From assembly GCF_000485595.1 (NCBI RefSeq), contig NW_014577233.1, positions 116,214-160,179 on the forward strand: a DNA stretch of 43,966 bases. Direction: 5' to 3'. A program made the translations under genes and the position numbers. The notes beneath the pieces were generated by a model that saw only the letters and a program-made list of their open reading frames with translations, did no database searches and was not told where the DNA came from. Source of the stretch: Priapulus caudatus (Eukaryota; Priapulida; Priapulimorpha; Priapulimorphida; Priapulidae). This document shows positions 22,576 through 34,015 of this stretch, one piece after another; within the stretch, counting starts at the first letter, position 1; every line of letters starts with the position of its first letter.

Positions 22576-23293
22576 CACTCCTTCTTATTCATCCTTGAAG
22601 TCTGCTCAGGTGCGGCAGCTGCTCCTGCCTCCGCATCAGTATCACAGAGAAGCTGCACACGGCATTGTCTCGCAGCACTCACCAAACAATGCCCCCCCAC
22701 TCCGTGCTTTTTAAAGCCACTTGCTAAGCGCCAAGCAAAAAATAATGTGTTGCCGGTCGACGACCGTCCTAATTATATTAGGGCAGCCCTAACTTTTTTT
22801 TTCAAAGTGGAAAAAAATTTAATAAAATTTTGTTTTTGAATTTGAATACTGACCGGACAAAAACTTGGATTTTTACTACAAACACGTTCTGTACTTGCTT
22901 ACTAACTTATCCCTACCTATACACCACTTTATAGCATGCATCAGAGGGATATTTATAGGAACCGAAGAATAAAAAAATAATAAAAAAATAAAAATCCCTA
23001 CCTACCTACCCTACTTTTGTTTTCGATGCAATAGGAAACACACCTATTTTTTTGTTTGGCCTAAACCGAGTTATGTCTAACTTTAGGCCGCCGATATGCG
23101 CTTGATTGTAAATTGTACGCGCGGACATGGGGAGGGATTGGGAGGTTTTGGTGTCGGTTCCGGTCAGGGCTCAGTTGTCTGCCGTCTATGAGTATGAGAT
23201 TCAAGACACTTTAGATGCGATATCGTAGCTGCTACCATGCCGTCTTCCATTGTGGCAGCATAGTTGTATGTCAAGTATGTATTATCTACATTG
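22576..23293. other. Intergenic with transposon fragment
   Basis: A fragment near 23000-23050 with CCCTACCTACCTACCC, then AGGAAACACACCTATT and TTTGGCCT, matches the right part of the element at 31696-31935. No gene is seen. Confidence 0.55.
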
Positions 23294-23674
23294 GGCCATA
23301 ATAAAAAATATTGTTTGTTTGCCCTCACCCGACCGACCCGCCAAACTCCGACTCAAAATTTTTTATTGATCTTTCCCATTCTTTTTTTTTACAAATGGTA
23401 TCACTGTACTATAAATCTGTGGGCAATACATTATATCAAGAGCCCATTAAGGGCTTAATGGGCTCTTGATTATATGTACCAAGCAAAACAAACATTCAAC
23501 ATAAAAGGTATCTCCACACAAGCACACCCGAGTATGTAGACACCATGCTGAATTTGTAAAAAAAAAATTGCCCCAAAAAAAATAAAAATTTTATTTAAAA
23601 AAAGCCTTCTACCTACCCAAACTTTTCAGCCTGGGTCGGGTGAGGGCAAACAAAGATTTTTTTTAATTGTGGCA
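23294..23674. mobile_element. Foldback MITE, TTTGTTTGCCCTCACCCGACC arms (inner), with central palindrome
   Basis: The left arm reads GCCATAATAAAAAATATTG then TTTGCCCTCACCCGACC. The right arm (about 23632-23674) is its inverted complement. The perfect palindrome 23435-23470 sits inside. A CTACCTACCC block links it to the family at 5720 and 31696. Confidence 0.75.
23435..23470. repeat. Perfect palindrome, 17-bp arms, 2-nt loop
   Basis: ATCAAGAGCCCATTAAG, then GG, then its exact inverted complement. The outer nine bases match the palindrome at 11457-11488 and the termini of the element at 425-1178, while the inner eight differ yet remain fully paired. Confidence 0.88.
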
Positions 23675-25184
23675 TTGTCACTTCGTTGCAATGCTATGTA
23701 CAAACGAGCGTCTGCCTCGGTCGTTTGTCTCGCGTGAAAAGAAAAAAAAAGGTATCACCTGAGGCGGCGTATGCACACAAAAATATCACTCGTGTCACTA
23801 CGATTGTCCGCTCTAACTTCTAAGCTCTTGATGTATGTTTGACTTCTAATGCGCGCATAACCCGGGCATTGCCTCTAGTCTAGTGTATGTACACTACCAC
23901 TACAAACTCGCTGTACATCAGGCGGACACGTGTTTGACATCTGTATAGGGCGTACTGTGTATGTGTGTGTGTGATGAGGGGGGTCCTGAAATTCAACAAA
24001 CAGCAGTGAGGGCAGATTGAACTCTGCTAGGCCGACAGACCTCCCCTGGTGGCCAGACTGAGGCTGACTGCAGGCATTGTACTAGTGGGTGATCGATGCT
24101 GTCGTTTGCATATCCATCGTATACTACCCTCCCTATCCACTACTGCGTTCACTCGCTTCATGTGTACGTTGCACCGTATCGATGTATGGGATTTGTACAT
24201 TGATGTCTGACTAAATGTAACCTGGATCCCTTCCAAAAACGACTTACCGAGTCAGAGTAATACTGACTAATAACCGATAATGACTAATGACTAGTGACTA
24301 ATGACTGAATACTACATAGCAATCGTATGCAGCACAAAAAATTGCGGACTTATATGGAGTAATATACCGGTACCCTGGGCGTGAATGTGCCTACTAAGGC
24401 AAATCCTTATATGACGGCATAAAGTCTGCTGACTGTGCAGACGCCTGCAACGATAAGTGAGCACAGTGCCATATATGGGTGTGTGTCCTTTATTGACCTT
24501 GGTAATTTCTCGCCTAAAATAAGTTAGCGATGCTTCTCACCTCATAACCTTGACGATTTTCCGTCATAAATTTTTAATCGCTGAAATTATTTGTTAATGC
24601 GCGGACGCAGCCGCTGTGTTCGCCGTTCGGTTACCCCTTGCCGCAGCCTTATTCCGGCGCGATCGTTAAATTTACCTGCTAGGGGGGCAAGCAATTGTGG
24701 TGTCGTAGCAGTTTTACGTAAATTCTCGATGTTGGCCTTTCTAGAATTCTAAACAGAGCCTTGTTCTGTGTGTGTAAGTACATTTCTTGCTGAGTACATG
24801 GCGTGCAGTGCGTATAGGAACTGCTGTGTGTATAGGCAGGGTTTGTTATACATAAGAGGCACAGTGGTGCACCGCCGTTTGAATTTAACATCGCCGTTGT
24901 GAAAATGTTTTTGTATTTACCCGCCATTGTCAAAATAGTGTCAACCCAAAAATAAATAGATCACCACGTGCTTCTGGCATGTTTAGATTGGAAAGTGCAT
25001 TTATTGAGTCCTGTGACGTGCGGTCTACACTTTTCCATTATTTAATTGGTTTGAGTGCCATCCTTTTTTTCCAAAACTGGTCATTACCTTTTTTGTCTAA
25101 TTTTCCCTCAGAAGAAACCCTGTGTAGGGGGTTGCTGTGAGTAAAGGTTGGTGTGCGTACATTTGAGCTGCTGGGAGTGCGAGT
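23675..25184. other. No gene recognised; short (TGACTAA)-like repeat
   Basis: At about 24262-24310, TGACTAATGACTAGTGACTA-type words repeat in tandem. A TG run lies at 23957-23974. The remaining sequence shows no domain or splice-supported exon. Confidence 0.5.
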
Positions 25185-25460
25185 TAGTGATGTCACGATC
25201 ATCGATTATACTCGATCATCGGTTGAACAGTGGCTCAAACCAAGCGCTTGGTTATCAAAATCCATAATCAATTTCATTAAAAAAAATAAAAAAATTCTAA
25301 AAAAATCTCTAAACAAGCACATACATGCACACACGTACATGCACACGACGTTACGCACACGCAGGCATTCAACACCCCGAGTAACCGATTGTAACCGATC
25401 ATCGGTTACTTGGGTCCAACCGATGATCGATTACGAAATTACAACCGATTGACAACACTA
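25185..25460. mobile_element. hAT-like MITE with 8-bp TSD
   Basis: The ends read TAGTGATGTCACGATCATCG and, inverted, TAGTGTTGTCAATCGG. The flanks are GTGCGAGT (25177-25184) and GTGTGAGT (25461-25468), an 8-bp duplication with one mismatch, as in the hAT superfamily. Repeated CGATCATCGG words lie inside both arms. Part of a related copy is inverted at about 43372-43504. Confidence 0.8.
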
Positions 25461-26232
25461 GTGTGAGTACAGTAGAGTATACCATGTCCATAGACTGCCC
25501 AGGCTGAGCTTGACAGAATGTTGACTGACTGACCTATCCCCAAAGCTCTGCCGTGCGCTGTTGCTACTGGTTGATATCAGTAGATTGGCTAGAGCTCTGT
25601 TATCTCGCATGTTCGTACTGGTCCCCAGCAGCTTGTTATCAACCAAGTGCAAGGACTTGAAATGAGTGAAAGTCGCACAAAAGCCAGTGTTTTGTGGGTC
25701 GCAAAGATGGGCGGAGGAAAGTCGTTTCCGTCACGATGGGGCTACGAACTCTGGCGCGGTTTGTATGACCACTTGTGCGCCAAGATCCCGGGCACATGTG
25801 TAATGAAAGCGGTGGCTGGAGTGGATTGCCCGCACAGTAGCCGACGCCAGCTATCATTTAATCGCTCGATGCCAAGGTGAAAGACTCGAATTTTGACACT
25901 TGCTATTTATGAGACGGTAAATCGGCCCGCTCGAACAGTTCACGTCAGATGGGCGCAGTTTTTGCCAGGTTTAAATGGCCAGTCGGTTGTTTCTGTTGCT
26001 AAATCGCTGCAAAAAACTGCCTGTCGAGTGCGGGGAGCAGGATGCTGGTGAGATAGAGAGAGCAACAAGAGACGCCCTGAATACAGGGATGACATGACAA
26101 GACTTGAGTCAGCAGCAGTAGTCACAGCTTTGCTGAGATAGAGTAGATGGAACCTCGTCGACGCGGTAGTAAAAAGCAGGATGTCAGTAAGTTGTGGAAT
26201 AACTGAGCGAACGTGTATATATATATATATAT
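25461..26232. other. No gene recognised
   Basis: The open stretch at 25647-25880 has coding-like GC content but no recognisable domain, and I found no supporting splice sites. A (TA)n tract at about 26215-26231 abuts the next element. Confidence 0.45.
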
Positions 26233-27001
26233 TAGTGGTGTTCCGATTAATCGAGTTCGTCGATCATTACTCGTTTGGGCTGACGAGTTGATTAATCGAG
26301 TAGAAAATCGGACGACCGAGTACAACTCAAACTTTTTTTTTTTAATTTCCAGATTTGACACAAGTACATACATTTACGAATATATATATACTAGTAAACA
26401 CGGTGCGGTGTAAATTTTCAAGGAACTAAGCGACTTTGTTTCCTGAAAATCAAGCCTAATCTTAAATTTTCCTACATCTTTTCAACTTATTTCTTAAATT
26501 AAAGCATTTAAAAAAAATTCCAGTGACCCTTTTTTTGTTCATATTATGAACAACTTATGGTTAAAAGTTTAGGTCCCAACTCTGCTGTTTCTGAGAAATA
26601 ACAAAAAAAGCGTTTTTGTATAAATTCAAAATTTTTTGCCGTCACTTAATTAGCGATGAATTTTTAATACAAAAATTTCATCGATAGCATAGAGAGATAT
26701 CTCGCTTATGTAATGGATATGAGTTTGATTGAATTTGAATCTTGATGAGCAGTTATGTTGCAATGCCTTTTAGAGTGTTACCCGTCCGTAACCCTAACAG
26801 TATCCTATCCTAAATTTAGTTTACCATTAAAATACTAGCTACACATACAATAATGTCAATTTCTTTGCAATATCACGGTTGTGTCGCGAATGACGCGCGT
26901 GCGTCGTTGCCGCAATCTAAAATGATCGATGATTAATCGATCCTCGGTCGTTTTGTAAAACCGATGATCGATCATGAAATTTGGACCGATCTCCAACACT
27001 A
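26233..27001. mobile_element. hAT-like element inserted in a (TA)n tract
   Basis: The ends read TAGTGGTGTTCCGATTAATCG-like on the left and, inverted, TAGTGTTGGAGATCGG on the right, with CGATGATCGATC blocks inside the right arm. Both flanks are TA microsatellite, so the target duplication is unreadable. At 769 bp it is longer than the related 25185 element. No transposase is visible. Confidence 0.65.
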
Positions 27002-27251
27002 ATATATATATATATATATATATCAGGAGTTAATGAAGGCGATGTTAATGAGGGAAAGCTGTTGTGCACAGGGTGCGTACCTATCCACGCGGTGACCGCG
27101 ATAGTTCTTATCAGCCGTCAATGTGTGCTCAAGCTGTCACTCTGTGATACAGCCAGCAAGCCTCGCCCTGTAACAAATACAGCTGTCACTGCCACTCATG
27201 AATGTCTTACATGTACATGCTTGGTGGCAGTCACGTACTAGCACACCCTTC

Positions 27252-27439
27252 CAGGGGCGTGTACAGGATTTGCACTAGGAGGGGGGGGGTCTAACCGTAA
27301 CCCAAACTTGCGAGCACGCAAAGGGGGGTCTGGGGAATTTTTCAGAATTTTTTTTGAAATTATACCCTCTTAGATGCGTTTTCTGCGCGAGCAGGGGGGT
27401 CCAGACCCCCTGGACCCCCCCCCCCTGTACACGCCCCTG
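27252..27439. mobile_element. MITE, CAGGGGCGTGTACAGG termini
   Basis: CAGGGGCGTGTACAGG at the left is exactly inverted as CCTGTACACGCCCCTG at the right. G-runs on the left mirror C-runs on the right. The target duplication is not clear. No coding capacity is seen; the region 27440-27861 that follows holds no gene I can recognise. Confidence 0.82.
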
Positions 27440-27861
27440 CCTCCCCCGCCCCACCCCGCACCCCACCCCATTGAATGGAATGAATTCTCGTTCAGTGTTC
27501 TAAATTAATGTGCTGGCACGTTTGTGCTACCATTATGCAAACCAAATTCGTTTTAAGAGTGAAATATATGTATGCGCGCATATTAATCTTCGCCGAACAA
27601 TTTGTCAGGTGTTGTCATCGCCCCTGTTGCCCATAGTTACGCGCGTTGCTTCTCGCGCCGAAAAACTGCTAAAATATTAATATCCTCCACAGTGAATAAT
27701 CGCAAGTCATTAGCAAACAATTAGTGAATAAGCTGAGACGGTTTCATATATGGTAGCGATGGGTGGCAAGCAATGGTGGGATAGAGAGATCTATGCGAGT
27801 GCACACTCATTGAAAACGTTTTAATGCTCTCCTAAGCTTCAGGTAAGCATCTTCGCTCTGT

Positions 27862-28020
27862 GTACGTGTGTGCGTGCGTGCGTGCGTGCGTGTGTGCGTG
27901 TGTGCGTGTGTGCGTGCGCGTGTGTGCGTGTGTACGTGCGCGTGTGTGCGTGGCATGTGTACGTGGTGTGTGTGCGTGGCGTGTGTACGTGCGTGTGTGC
28001 GTGCGCGTGTGTGCATGCGT
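27862..28020. repeat. Compound (TG)/(CG) microsatellite
   Basis: Alternating GTGTGCGTGC-type sequence. Alternating purine-pyrimidine DNA of this kind can adopt Z-form. Cysteine/valine-rich and histidine/threonine-rich open frames here are repeat artefacts. Confidence 0.95.
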
Positions 28021-28215
28021 ATCTGAAAGCTTAGGTTGGTGACTGAGTACTCCAGGCAGATAGTTTATACTCCGCAGTTACAGTGCTTTCAAAGTAATCC
28101 GACTGAATCTATGCTGGCTCTATCGTGCGGGCAGCACTTATTCTATGAGTATGAGTGAGTAAGTGGTTTATTACTATAGCATGAGCGCAGGTTGTAGGGG
28201 CTGCCAGCCACGGGC

Positions 28216-28277
28216 CCCACCACCACCACCACCACCACCACCACCACCACCACCCCCACCACCACGACCCCCACCAC
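28216..28277. repeat. (CAC)n microsatellite
   Basis: About 15 CAC/ACC triplets with late interruptions by CCC and CGA. The flanks to 28461 hold no gene. Confidence 0.93.
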
Positions 28278-28461
28278 CCCAGCCGGCCACAAGCCTTACA
28301 CTGTATTAGTGTCCATGTACACCAGTTGCATAGGGGTGCAGTGACTGAGTGACTGAGTGGTGTGTGTAGATACTAGATAGTGAGGGGCTAGTGACTGTTG
28401 GTGTTGGGTGGGGATCGGTGATATGTGCTAGTTAGGGTGGGGATATGGTGACTGTGGGATA

Positions 28462-28617
28462 CTGTATAAGCCCTATTTTTCGCGTACAGATATTTTCGCG
28501 AATTCAAACTTGACGGACAATTTCGCGGTCGGTGAATTATGAATTATTCGGTATTATTCGGTATGAATTATTCTGGTGTTGGTATTTTCGTGGTCGGGGA
28601 CGTATGTACGTATACAG
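28462..28617. mobile_element. MITE of the CTGTATAmGC...TTCGCG family, copy 1
   Basis: It shares with 35848-36041, in opposite orientation, the blocks TTTTTCGCGTACAGATATTTTCGCG (split here: TTTTTCGCGTACAG, ATATTTTCGCG), GACGGACAATTTCGCG and GTCGGTGAATTATGA. The distal end is shortened. Confidence 0.7.
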
Positions 28618-29556
28618 TACGTGACGTGTTAGCTGGTGTCGGGATGTTTTACTCTGCTCATAAGCTGTCCAGGTGTCAGCAAGTCTCAGCATCCTAGCTG
28701 TGTTGAGTTTTTGCACCAGACATCATCTCTACTGGGGATGCTGGTGATTATGCATCACCCTAGCAACATGTGGCTGAGCTGCGTGGCTCCGCGCCTGTAT
28801 CGTATGCGAGTGTTTCTGAGACACTGCTGCATGTGTGTGTCTGCCTCACTGTCTGTCTGGGTATCTATCTATGAGTCCTATCGTTATAGCCCTTCGTTCT
28901 GCCACGAGCTTCCAGACCTACATTCCTATAGTCACCTCCAGCCCGTGGCGAAGTGAATGGCTATGGCATCAGACCTTCCTGCCTGACTGCCTAACTGTCT
29001 GTGCATGTCTAACTACACGGCTGTTTGTCTATGGTTCTGTACCCGGTGAACTGTGTGATCTGTGCGTATGAATGGGGGAGCGTTTACGATGGCTTGCCTT
29101 ACAATTACAAGCGCGTGTTGTATGTGTTGACTTGGGCCAGTAAACTTTGCTTGTTGTTCTGACTTTGACCATAGTTGTTCTGACGTTGCACTGTAGGTGA
29201 ACTTGGCATCATGGATTTCAATGGATTGTTTTTCGATTCTTCATCGCAGTGTGCATTTGTATGCGTGCGCAAATTTGTGTACATGCGTGTGAGTTGACTT
29301 TGATTTGTGACTAGCCACCAATAAAACCATATATGTAGATCTTGGTTTCAAACCTGCTCCCCGGCGGGTGTACGCGGAGCTGTTATACAATAGTCCACTC
29401 ACTTATAGACGATGGTGTCTGGCCATATAGGGTGTGGTGGCGTGAATCTAACAGATGTTACGTTTAGTGATGTACCATGTACGAAATGCTGGGATGGTAG
29501 TACTAGTAGTGGCATACTGTTTAGTCTGCGCTGTGGCAGGGGCTTGCGTGGCGTAT
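28618..29556. other. No gene recognised
   Basis: CTGTCTG-type loose repeats occur at 28840-29010. The open stretch 28636-28956 has no known domain. There are no splice-supported exons. Confidence 0.45.
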
Positions 29557-29577
29557 GGACACACACACACACACACG

Positions 29578-29631
<54 letters not shown>

Positions 29632-29783
29632 TACGCGTGCACACCCACACGCACGCACTCGCACGCACTCGCACACACCACGCACACACACACATACACA
29701 CATACACAGACAAACACGCACACACATGCACGCATGCACACGCACACACGCGCACACACTCACACACGCACGCACGCACGCAC
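29557..29783. repeat. (CA)n and CA/CG compound microsatellite
   Basis: A pure CA run (about 29583-29622) is embedded in longer CACG-type sequence. Overlapping open frames in all phases reflect the repeat. Confidence 0.95.
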
Positions 29784-30000
29784 AATTTGGTAGAGAGAGC
29801 GACCTGCACGCGACTAGAGAGCGACCCCCCCCCCCACACACAGACCCACACACTCACCTTCATTCACTGAAGGTACAAGACGCACTGCCAGCTGAGGCGT
29901 GGCCGACAGACCGGAGATAGACTTGCACACACGACCGCTCCTTTCATCGGCTAACCGGCCAGTTCTCTCTGTGTGGCTGCCGCGAGACCTGCGCCCGAGC

Positions 30001-30222
30001 AGGGTAGAGAGGTGATGTGCAGGGTAGAGAGGTGATGTGCAGGGTAGAGAGGTGGTGTGCAGGGTAGAGAGGTGATGTGCAACAGGGTAGAGAGGTGATG
30101 TGCAGGGTAGAGAGGTGATGTGCAGGGTAGAGAGGTGATGTGCAGGGTAGAGAGGTGATGTGCAGGGTAGAGAGGTGATGTGCAGGGTAGAGAGGTGGTG
30201 TGCAGGGTAGAGAGGTGATGTT
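30001..30222. repeat. 20-bp minisatellite, 11 copies
   Basis: The unit is AGGGTAGAGAGGTGATGTGC with rare A/G variants and one AAC insertion at about 30081. It is almost perfect, unlike the other minisatellites in this window. Confidence 0.95.
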
Positions 30223-30769
30223 CATTCTGCTGGTCACCAAAAATGAGAATTCCGCAGAGTGCAATGACTTGCACGTGGCAGGTGCGTGGGTAACCACGGC
30301 ATAGTCACATAGTCACATAGCGTGTTAGCAGGTGCTGTACGATGGGTTCCTGCCACGGGGTAGATTCAACAACGCGCGTACGCAAAATATTTTTCGTAAA
30401 TCTCGTGTACGCAGTCGACGTTGCTTAGTTTGCGATTCATCAACGCAGCTATTTAGTACATTTGCGTACGATTTCGCGTACGCAAGCGAGGCCGTTTTAT
30501 GTGCGATTCATCAAGCTAAAATTTACGTAAACCTTTGCGTGACTTTACACGAGCTGAAGAGGTGCCGTAAAGCACTCGAAATTTTCCGCAAGTGTTTCCA
30601 GCGTATCGCAGCATGCATTATTTTATTGAGAAAACATTATAAAATTACTACTCAACTAAAAATAAATAAAAATTGACCATACTACACAGTCAGGTGGCGC
30701 TTTTGACGCTTCTTTTGTCATAGCTTGGCATTGTTTTCGTTATAAGCGAGTTCGTAGTTAGCCGTGTAC
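30223..30769. other. Transposon-like CGTACGCA-rich stretch, no gene
   Basis: Between about 30360 and 30560, CGTACGC, GATTCATCAA and TTTGCGTACG words recur in both orientations, as in a decayed inverted-repeat element. A small related fragment lies at about 38970-39005. Termini cannot be placed. Confidence 0.45.
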
Positions 30770-30975
30770 GTGCACACGCACGCACGCACGCACACGCACA
30801 CACGCACGCAAGCACGCACGTGTACATGCACACGCACACACGCACGCAAGCACGCACGTGTACATGCACACGCACGCACGTGTACGTACACGGACGCACG
30901 CACGCACGCACGCACGCACGTGTACGTGCACACACACGCACACACGTGCACATGCACGCACGCACGCACGTGTAC
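30770..30975. repeat. (GCAC)n compound microsatellite
   Basis: GCAC and CACA units are interrupted by GTGTACATGCACACGCAC words that themselves repeat several times, giving a higher-order period of roughly 45 bp. Confidence 0.93.
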
Positions 30976-31140
30976 ATGTCACGAATACACAACAAGACCA
31001 ATTTTACTTCTAATGCTTTCTAGACGTCCACGAGGCATCTAACTTGCGTGCATAATGCAAATTATTGCAATCAGCGAAAAAAAATGCCAAAAAAGGCATT
31101 TTCTAGAGACGAAATAGTGCATACTCATCTCTGAGTATCC

Positions 31141-31695
31141 GTGCGTACGTGCGTGCGTGCGTGCGTGCGTGCGTGCGNNNNNNNNNNNNNNNNNNNNNNN
31201 NNNNNNNNNNNNNNNNNNNNNNNNNNNNNNNNNNNNNNNNNNNNNNNNNNNNNNNNNNNNNNNNNNNNNNNNNNNNNNNNNNNNNNNNNNNNNNNNNNNN
31301 NNNNNNNNNNNNNNNNNNNNNNNNNNNNNNNNNNNNNNNNNNNNNNNNNNNNNNNNNNNNNNNNNNNNNNNNNNNNNNNNNNNNNNNNNNNNNNNNNNNN
31401 NNNNNNNNNNNNNNNNNNNNNNNNNNNNNNNNNNNNNNNNNNNNNNNNNNNNNNNNNNNNNNNNNNNNNNNNNNNNNNNNNNNNNNNNNNNNNNNNNNNN
31501 NNNNNNNNNNNNNNNNNNNNNNNNNNNNNNNNNNNNNNNNNNNNNNNNNNNNNNNNNNNNNNNNNNNNNNNNNNNNNNNNNNNNNNNNNNNNNNNNNNNN
31601 NNNNNNNNNNNNNNNNNNNNNNNNNNNNNNNNNNNNNNNNNNNNNNNNNNNNNNNNNNNNNNNNNNNNNNNNNNNNNNNNNNNNNNNNNNNNNNN
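31141..31695. other. (GTGC)n run into a 518-base assembly gap
   Basis: A (GTGC)n tract (31150-31177) leads straight into 518 Ns (31178-31695). The assembly probably broke in the microsatellite. All reading frames crossing the gap are meaningless. Confidence 0.97.
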
Positions 31696-31935
31696 GTGGT
31701 TACGGTTTCCCGACCGACCCTATTTATTCCCAGCAACCCTAAAAATTTTATTGTCAATTTTCTTTAGTAAAAAAAATATATAGATATAAAAAAATGAATT
31801 GGACAGTTCCTGCTTCAAAAGGCACAACGCACATCCTTTCAGACATGGTTCGTAAATAAAATATTTCAAGAAAATAAAATGTTTTCCCTGCCTACCTACC
31901 CTATTTTTTTCGGCATGTAACGGTAACCACACATA
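31696..31935. mobile_element. Foldback MITE, GTGGTTACsGTTwC arms, left edge at the gap
   Basis: GTGGTTACGGTTTCCCGACC at the gap edge is inverted as ATGTAACGGTAACCAC at 31914-31931. The inner blocks CGACCGACCCTATTT and CTACCTACCCTATTTTTTTC match the family members at 5720, 22980-23050 and 23294. The left terminus may extend into the gap. Confidence 0.65.
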
Positions 31936-31954
31936 TATTTTGTTTTGGCCTTAC

Positions 31955-32600
31955 TGTGCTTCTGTTTGTTTGTCTGATAGGCCGGCTGTGCCAGGTACTT
32001 GTCTGTGTAATTCACCTATATGTGTGATGGTGATTGCGATTTGTGGATGTTTGCTTGTGTGCTATACCTTTAAGTCTGACTGTTTGTCTAGTGTACCTTT
32101 AATATAAGGCAGTGTGTTTGATTGTGTAATGTACATAGTAGTGGGTTCCTGTGTTTGTCTGTGTAATAAATATATGTTGTATATGCTAGGGTTATTTGTT
32201 TGTGCGTTGCAGCTAGTGTAGAATTGTTAGGTTATGTAACATTCTCAGTAATGGACTGTGTTGTTTGTGTATGCTCTTAGTATAAGACTGTTTTCATATG
32301 TAATGTGCCTAGCAAATGGCAGTGTTTCCATGCGAAATGTACTTATTGTAGAGCTCAGTGTTTGTTTACGAGTATGGACCTAGCAGAGCGTGGTGACAGG
32401 AGTTTCTTTTGTGTAATAAACTATGATGGGCTTTGTGTTTGCGTATGTGCCTTGTTCGGAATTGTTTATCGGTTTTGTACCTATAGCACTGTTTGGTTGT
32501 CTAATGTGTGTACGTAATTGAGGACTGTTTTCTAACTGCTCTGTACGTATAGGAATGTTTGCATTGACAGTGTTTACATTATGTACAGGACAGGGCTAGC
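31955..32600. repeat. Highly decayed ~32-36-bp tandem repeat
   Basis: Aligning by eye on the recurring TGTTTG word gives roughly 16 to 18 successive segments of about 28-46 bases, with a consensus close to TGTTTGTCTGTGTAATGTAC followed by CTAGTATAGGACTG. Clear units begin near 32110, 32152, 32258, 32289, 32322, 32360 and 32428. Units diverge by many substitutions, so the array looks old. Confidence 0.6.
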
Positions 32601-33925
32601 TATTAGTTCAGTGTAGTGTAGTGTACATGTAAAGGTGTTTGTTTCCGTGTTTTTATTATGAAGTGGTGTTCTGGGTATGTGCCAGTGTGCACCCATTCGT
32701 AGCTTACTCTAGAGGAAAGAAAGGAGAGAGTGAGATATGGACCTGCGTGAGAGAGCGAGGGAAGGCGGAGGAAGAGACCCAGGAGAGAGAGAGAGGGGGG
32801 GCGAGTTAGATTGTGTTGTAGAAGGATCCGATAGATTTCGACCTGTCTCGATTCGTACGTGATACTTTCAGGTTTAGTAATGAGTCCCCGCGTGTAGCTG
32901 TTAGGCTATTTTGTGATTTCACGTGCGTTTTACATTGATGCTGTGAGTGCAGAAAGCTAGACTACATAGTAGAGTGGGTACTCTACTATAGAGATTTATA
33001 GTAGAGTGGGGTACATGGCTTTCACTGCGTACAAACCTCTGCTTTTATGCCACGATATCTTTAACGTGTGCCGGCGTGCTGTTGCAGAGACAATTTGGGC
33101 GGCTGCCAGACACATATTGATAAATTCCGTTATTAGAGTCTGTCAGTGTGTGGGTTGATTTGTCTGCAGCGCTCAGGTTGACAGTATGGGGTTTCTGGGC
33201 CAACCGTCGCGCACTCTTGCATAATCCTATTGTTATTTCCGCGTCGCCGCCGCCTCACAAATTTACATGCCTGCGATTGTTCCAAGAATTGTTGTGCTGG
33301 TTTTGCTGAGGCAGGCCGGCCGGTCTGCCGGGGCGATTGCTTTTCTGTCTGGAAACCACCCAGCTGAATGAGTGCCGTTCACTTGTGCAAGTCCGTCGCA
33401 AATTGCTATAGAATGCGAAGAAGAAGATCTTGTCGGTGTACTCACTGGGTGAAATTTTCCACGATGAAGAATGATCTTCGATCGAGAATTGTCGATGGCT
33501 TAGAGAGAAGCTGTGGGGGTGACTCGTCTTGGCGCGTTCGTACGGTCTTTAAAAGAAAGATAATTGCGAAATGTTGAAAGTAAGAATAGGTTAGATATAT
33601 AGGAAGAGAATGAGAGAGAGGGTGGGGTCGGTAGTTCACCTACAGGTTCGTGTTGAATATCAGCAGAACGTGTTGGGTTCAACTTCACCGATATGTATGG
33701 GTCACATGCGCTGTTCGGTCTTTGTCTAGCAGCGATGTCCGATGACAATCGACATTCTAGTGCCGCGCAACAGGTTCTCAACCTACCCACCGTTTTATTA
33801 TTAACTTAATTAAGTCGTTACTTTGTTAACGAGGATATTGAATCAACTGCACTCGTGTGTTTCGCTTGTATTGTGCGTGCCAGACATGCATGTTAATATG
33901 CGTCCTCTTACATTGTGTGTTGCAG
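32601..33925 (+). promoter_or_regulatory. Upstream region of vigilin; probable 5' untranslated/promoter sequence
   Basis: A GA-rich patch (32710-32800) and a CpG-containing, GC-richer zone (about 33150-33560) precede the first vigilin coding exon. A possible donor GAAA|GTAAGA lies at 33579. The first coding exon has a clear acceptor at 33925, so at least one untranslated exon must lie upstream. No TATA box is assignable. Confidence 0.35.
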
Positions 33926-34015
33926 CCAGTACTGTAGGACTCGGCTCGTATTCCCGACAATGAGAATGGACCCCAATACGCCTGCAGATGATGTCGAATC
34001 TAGCGAGCCAGCCAG
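33926..34015 (+). CDS. HDLBP: Vigilin, first coding exon (start codon 33960)
   Basis: The exon is bounded by acceptor GTGTTGCAG and donor CCAG|GTACAA (GT at 34016). The ATG at 33960 starts MRMDPNTPADDVESSEPA and leaves two bases (AG) that join G of exon 2 to make an arginine codon. A second in-frame ATG at 33966 could also serve. Vigilin (high-density lipoprotein-binding protein) is a large cytoplasmic and ER-associated protein with about 14 KH domains that binds many mRNAs. The acidic, disordered N-terminus fits that family. Support is mostly from correct phase joining to exons 2-4, which are unmistakable. The short upstream exon segment is open in frame but lacks another ATG within the exon. 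Confidence 0.75.

Noticed and set aside
22040-22839. Long serine/leucine-rich open frames
   Set aside because: They are translations of the CT microsatellite, open in all three frames.
25647-25880. 77-residue open frame as a gene
   Set aside because: No domain, no splice sites, no promoter evidence, and a similar-length frame on the other strand.
29399-29920. Cysteine/valine-rich and histidine/threonine-rich frames
   Set aside because: They overlap the CA/CACG microsatellite on both strands in several phases.
31125-31783. About 200-residue frames across the gap
   Set aside because: They consist almost entirely of unknown residues from 518 Ns.
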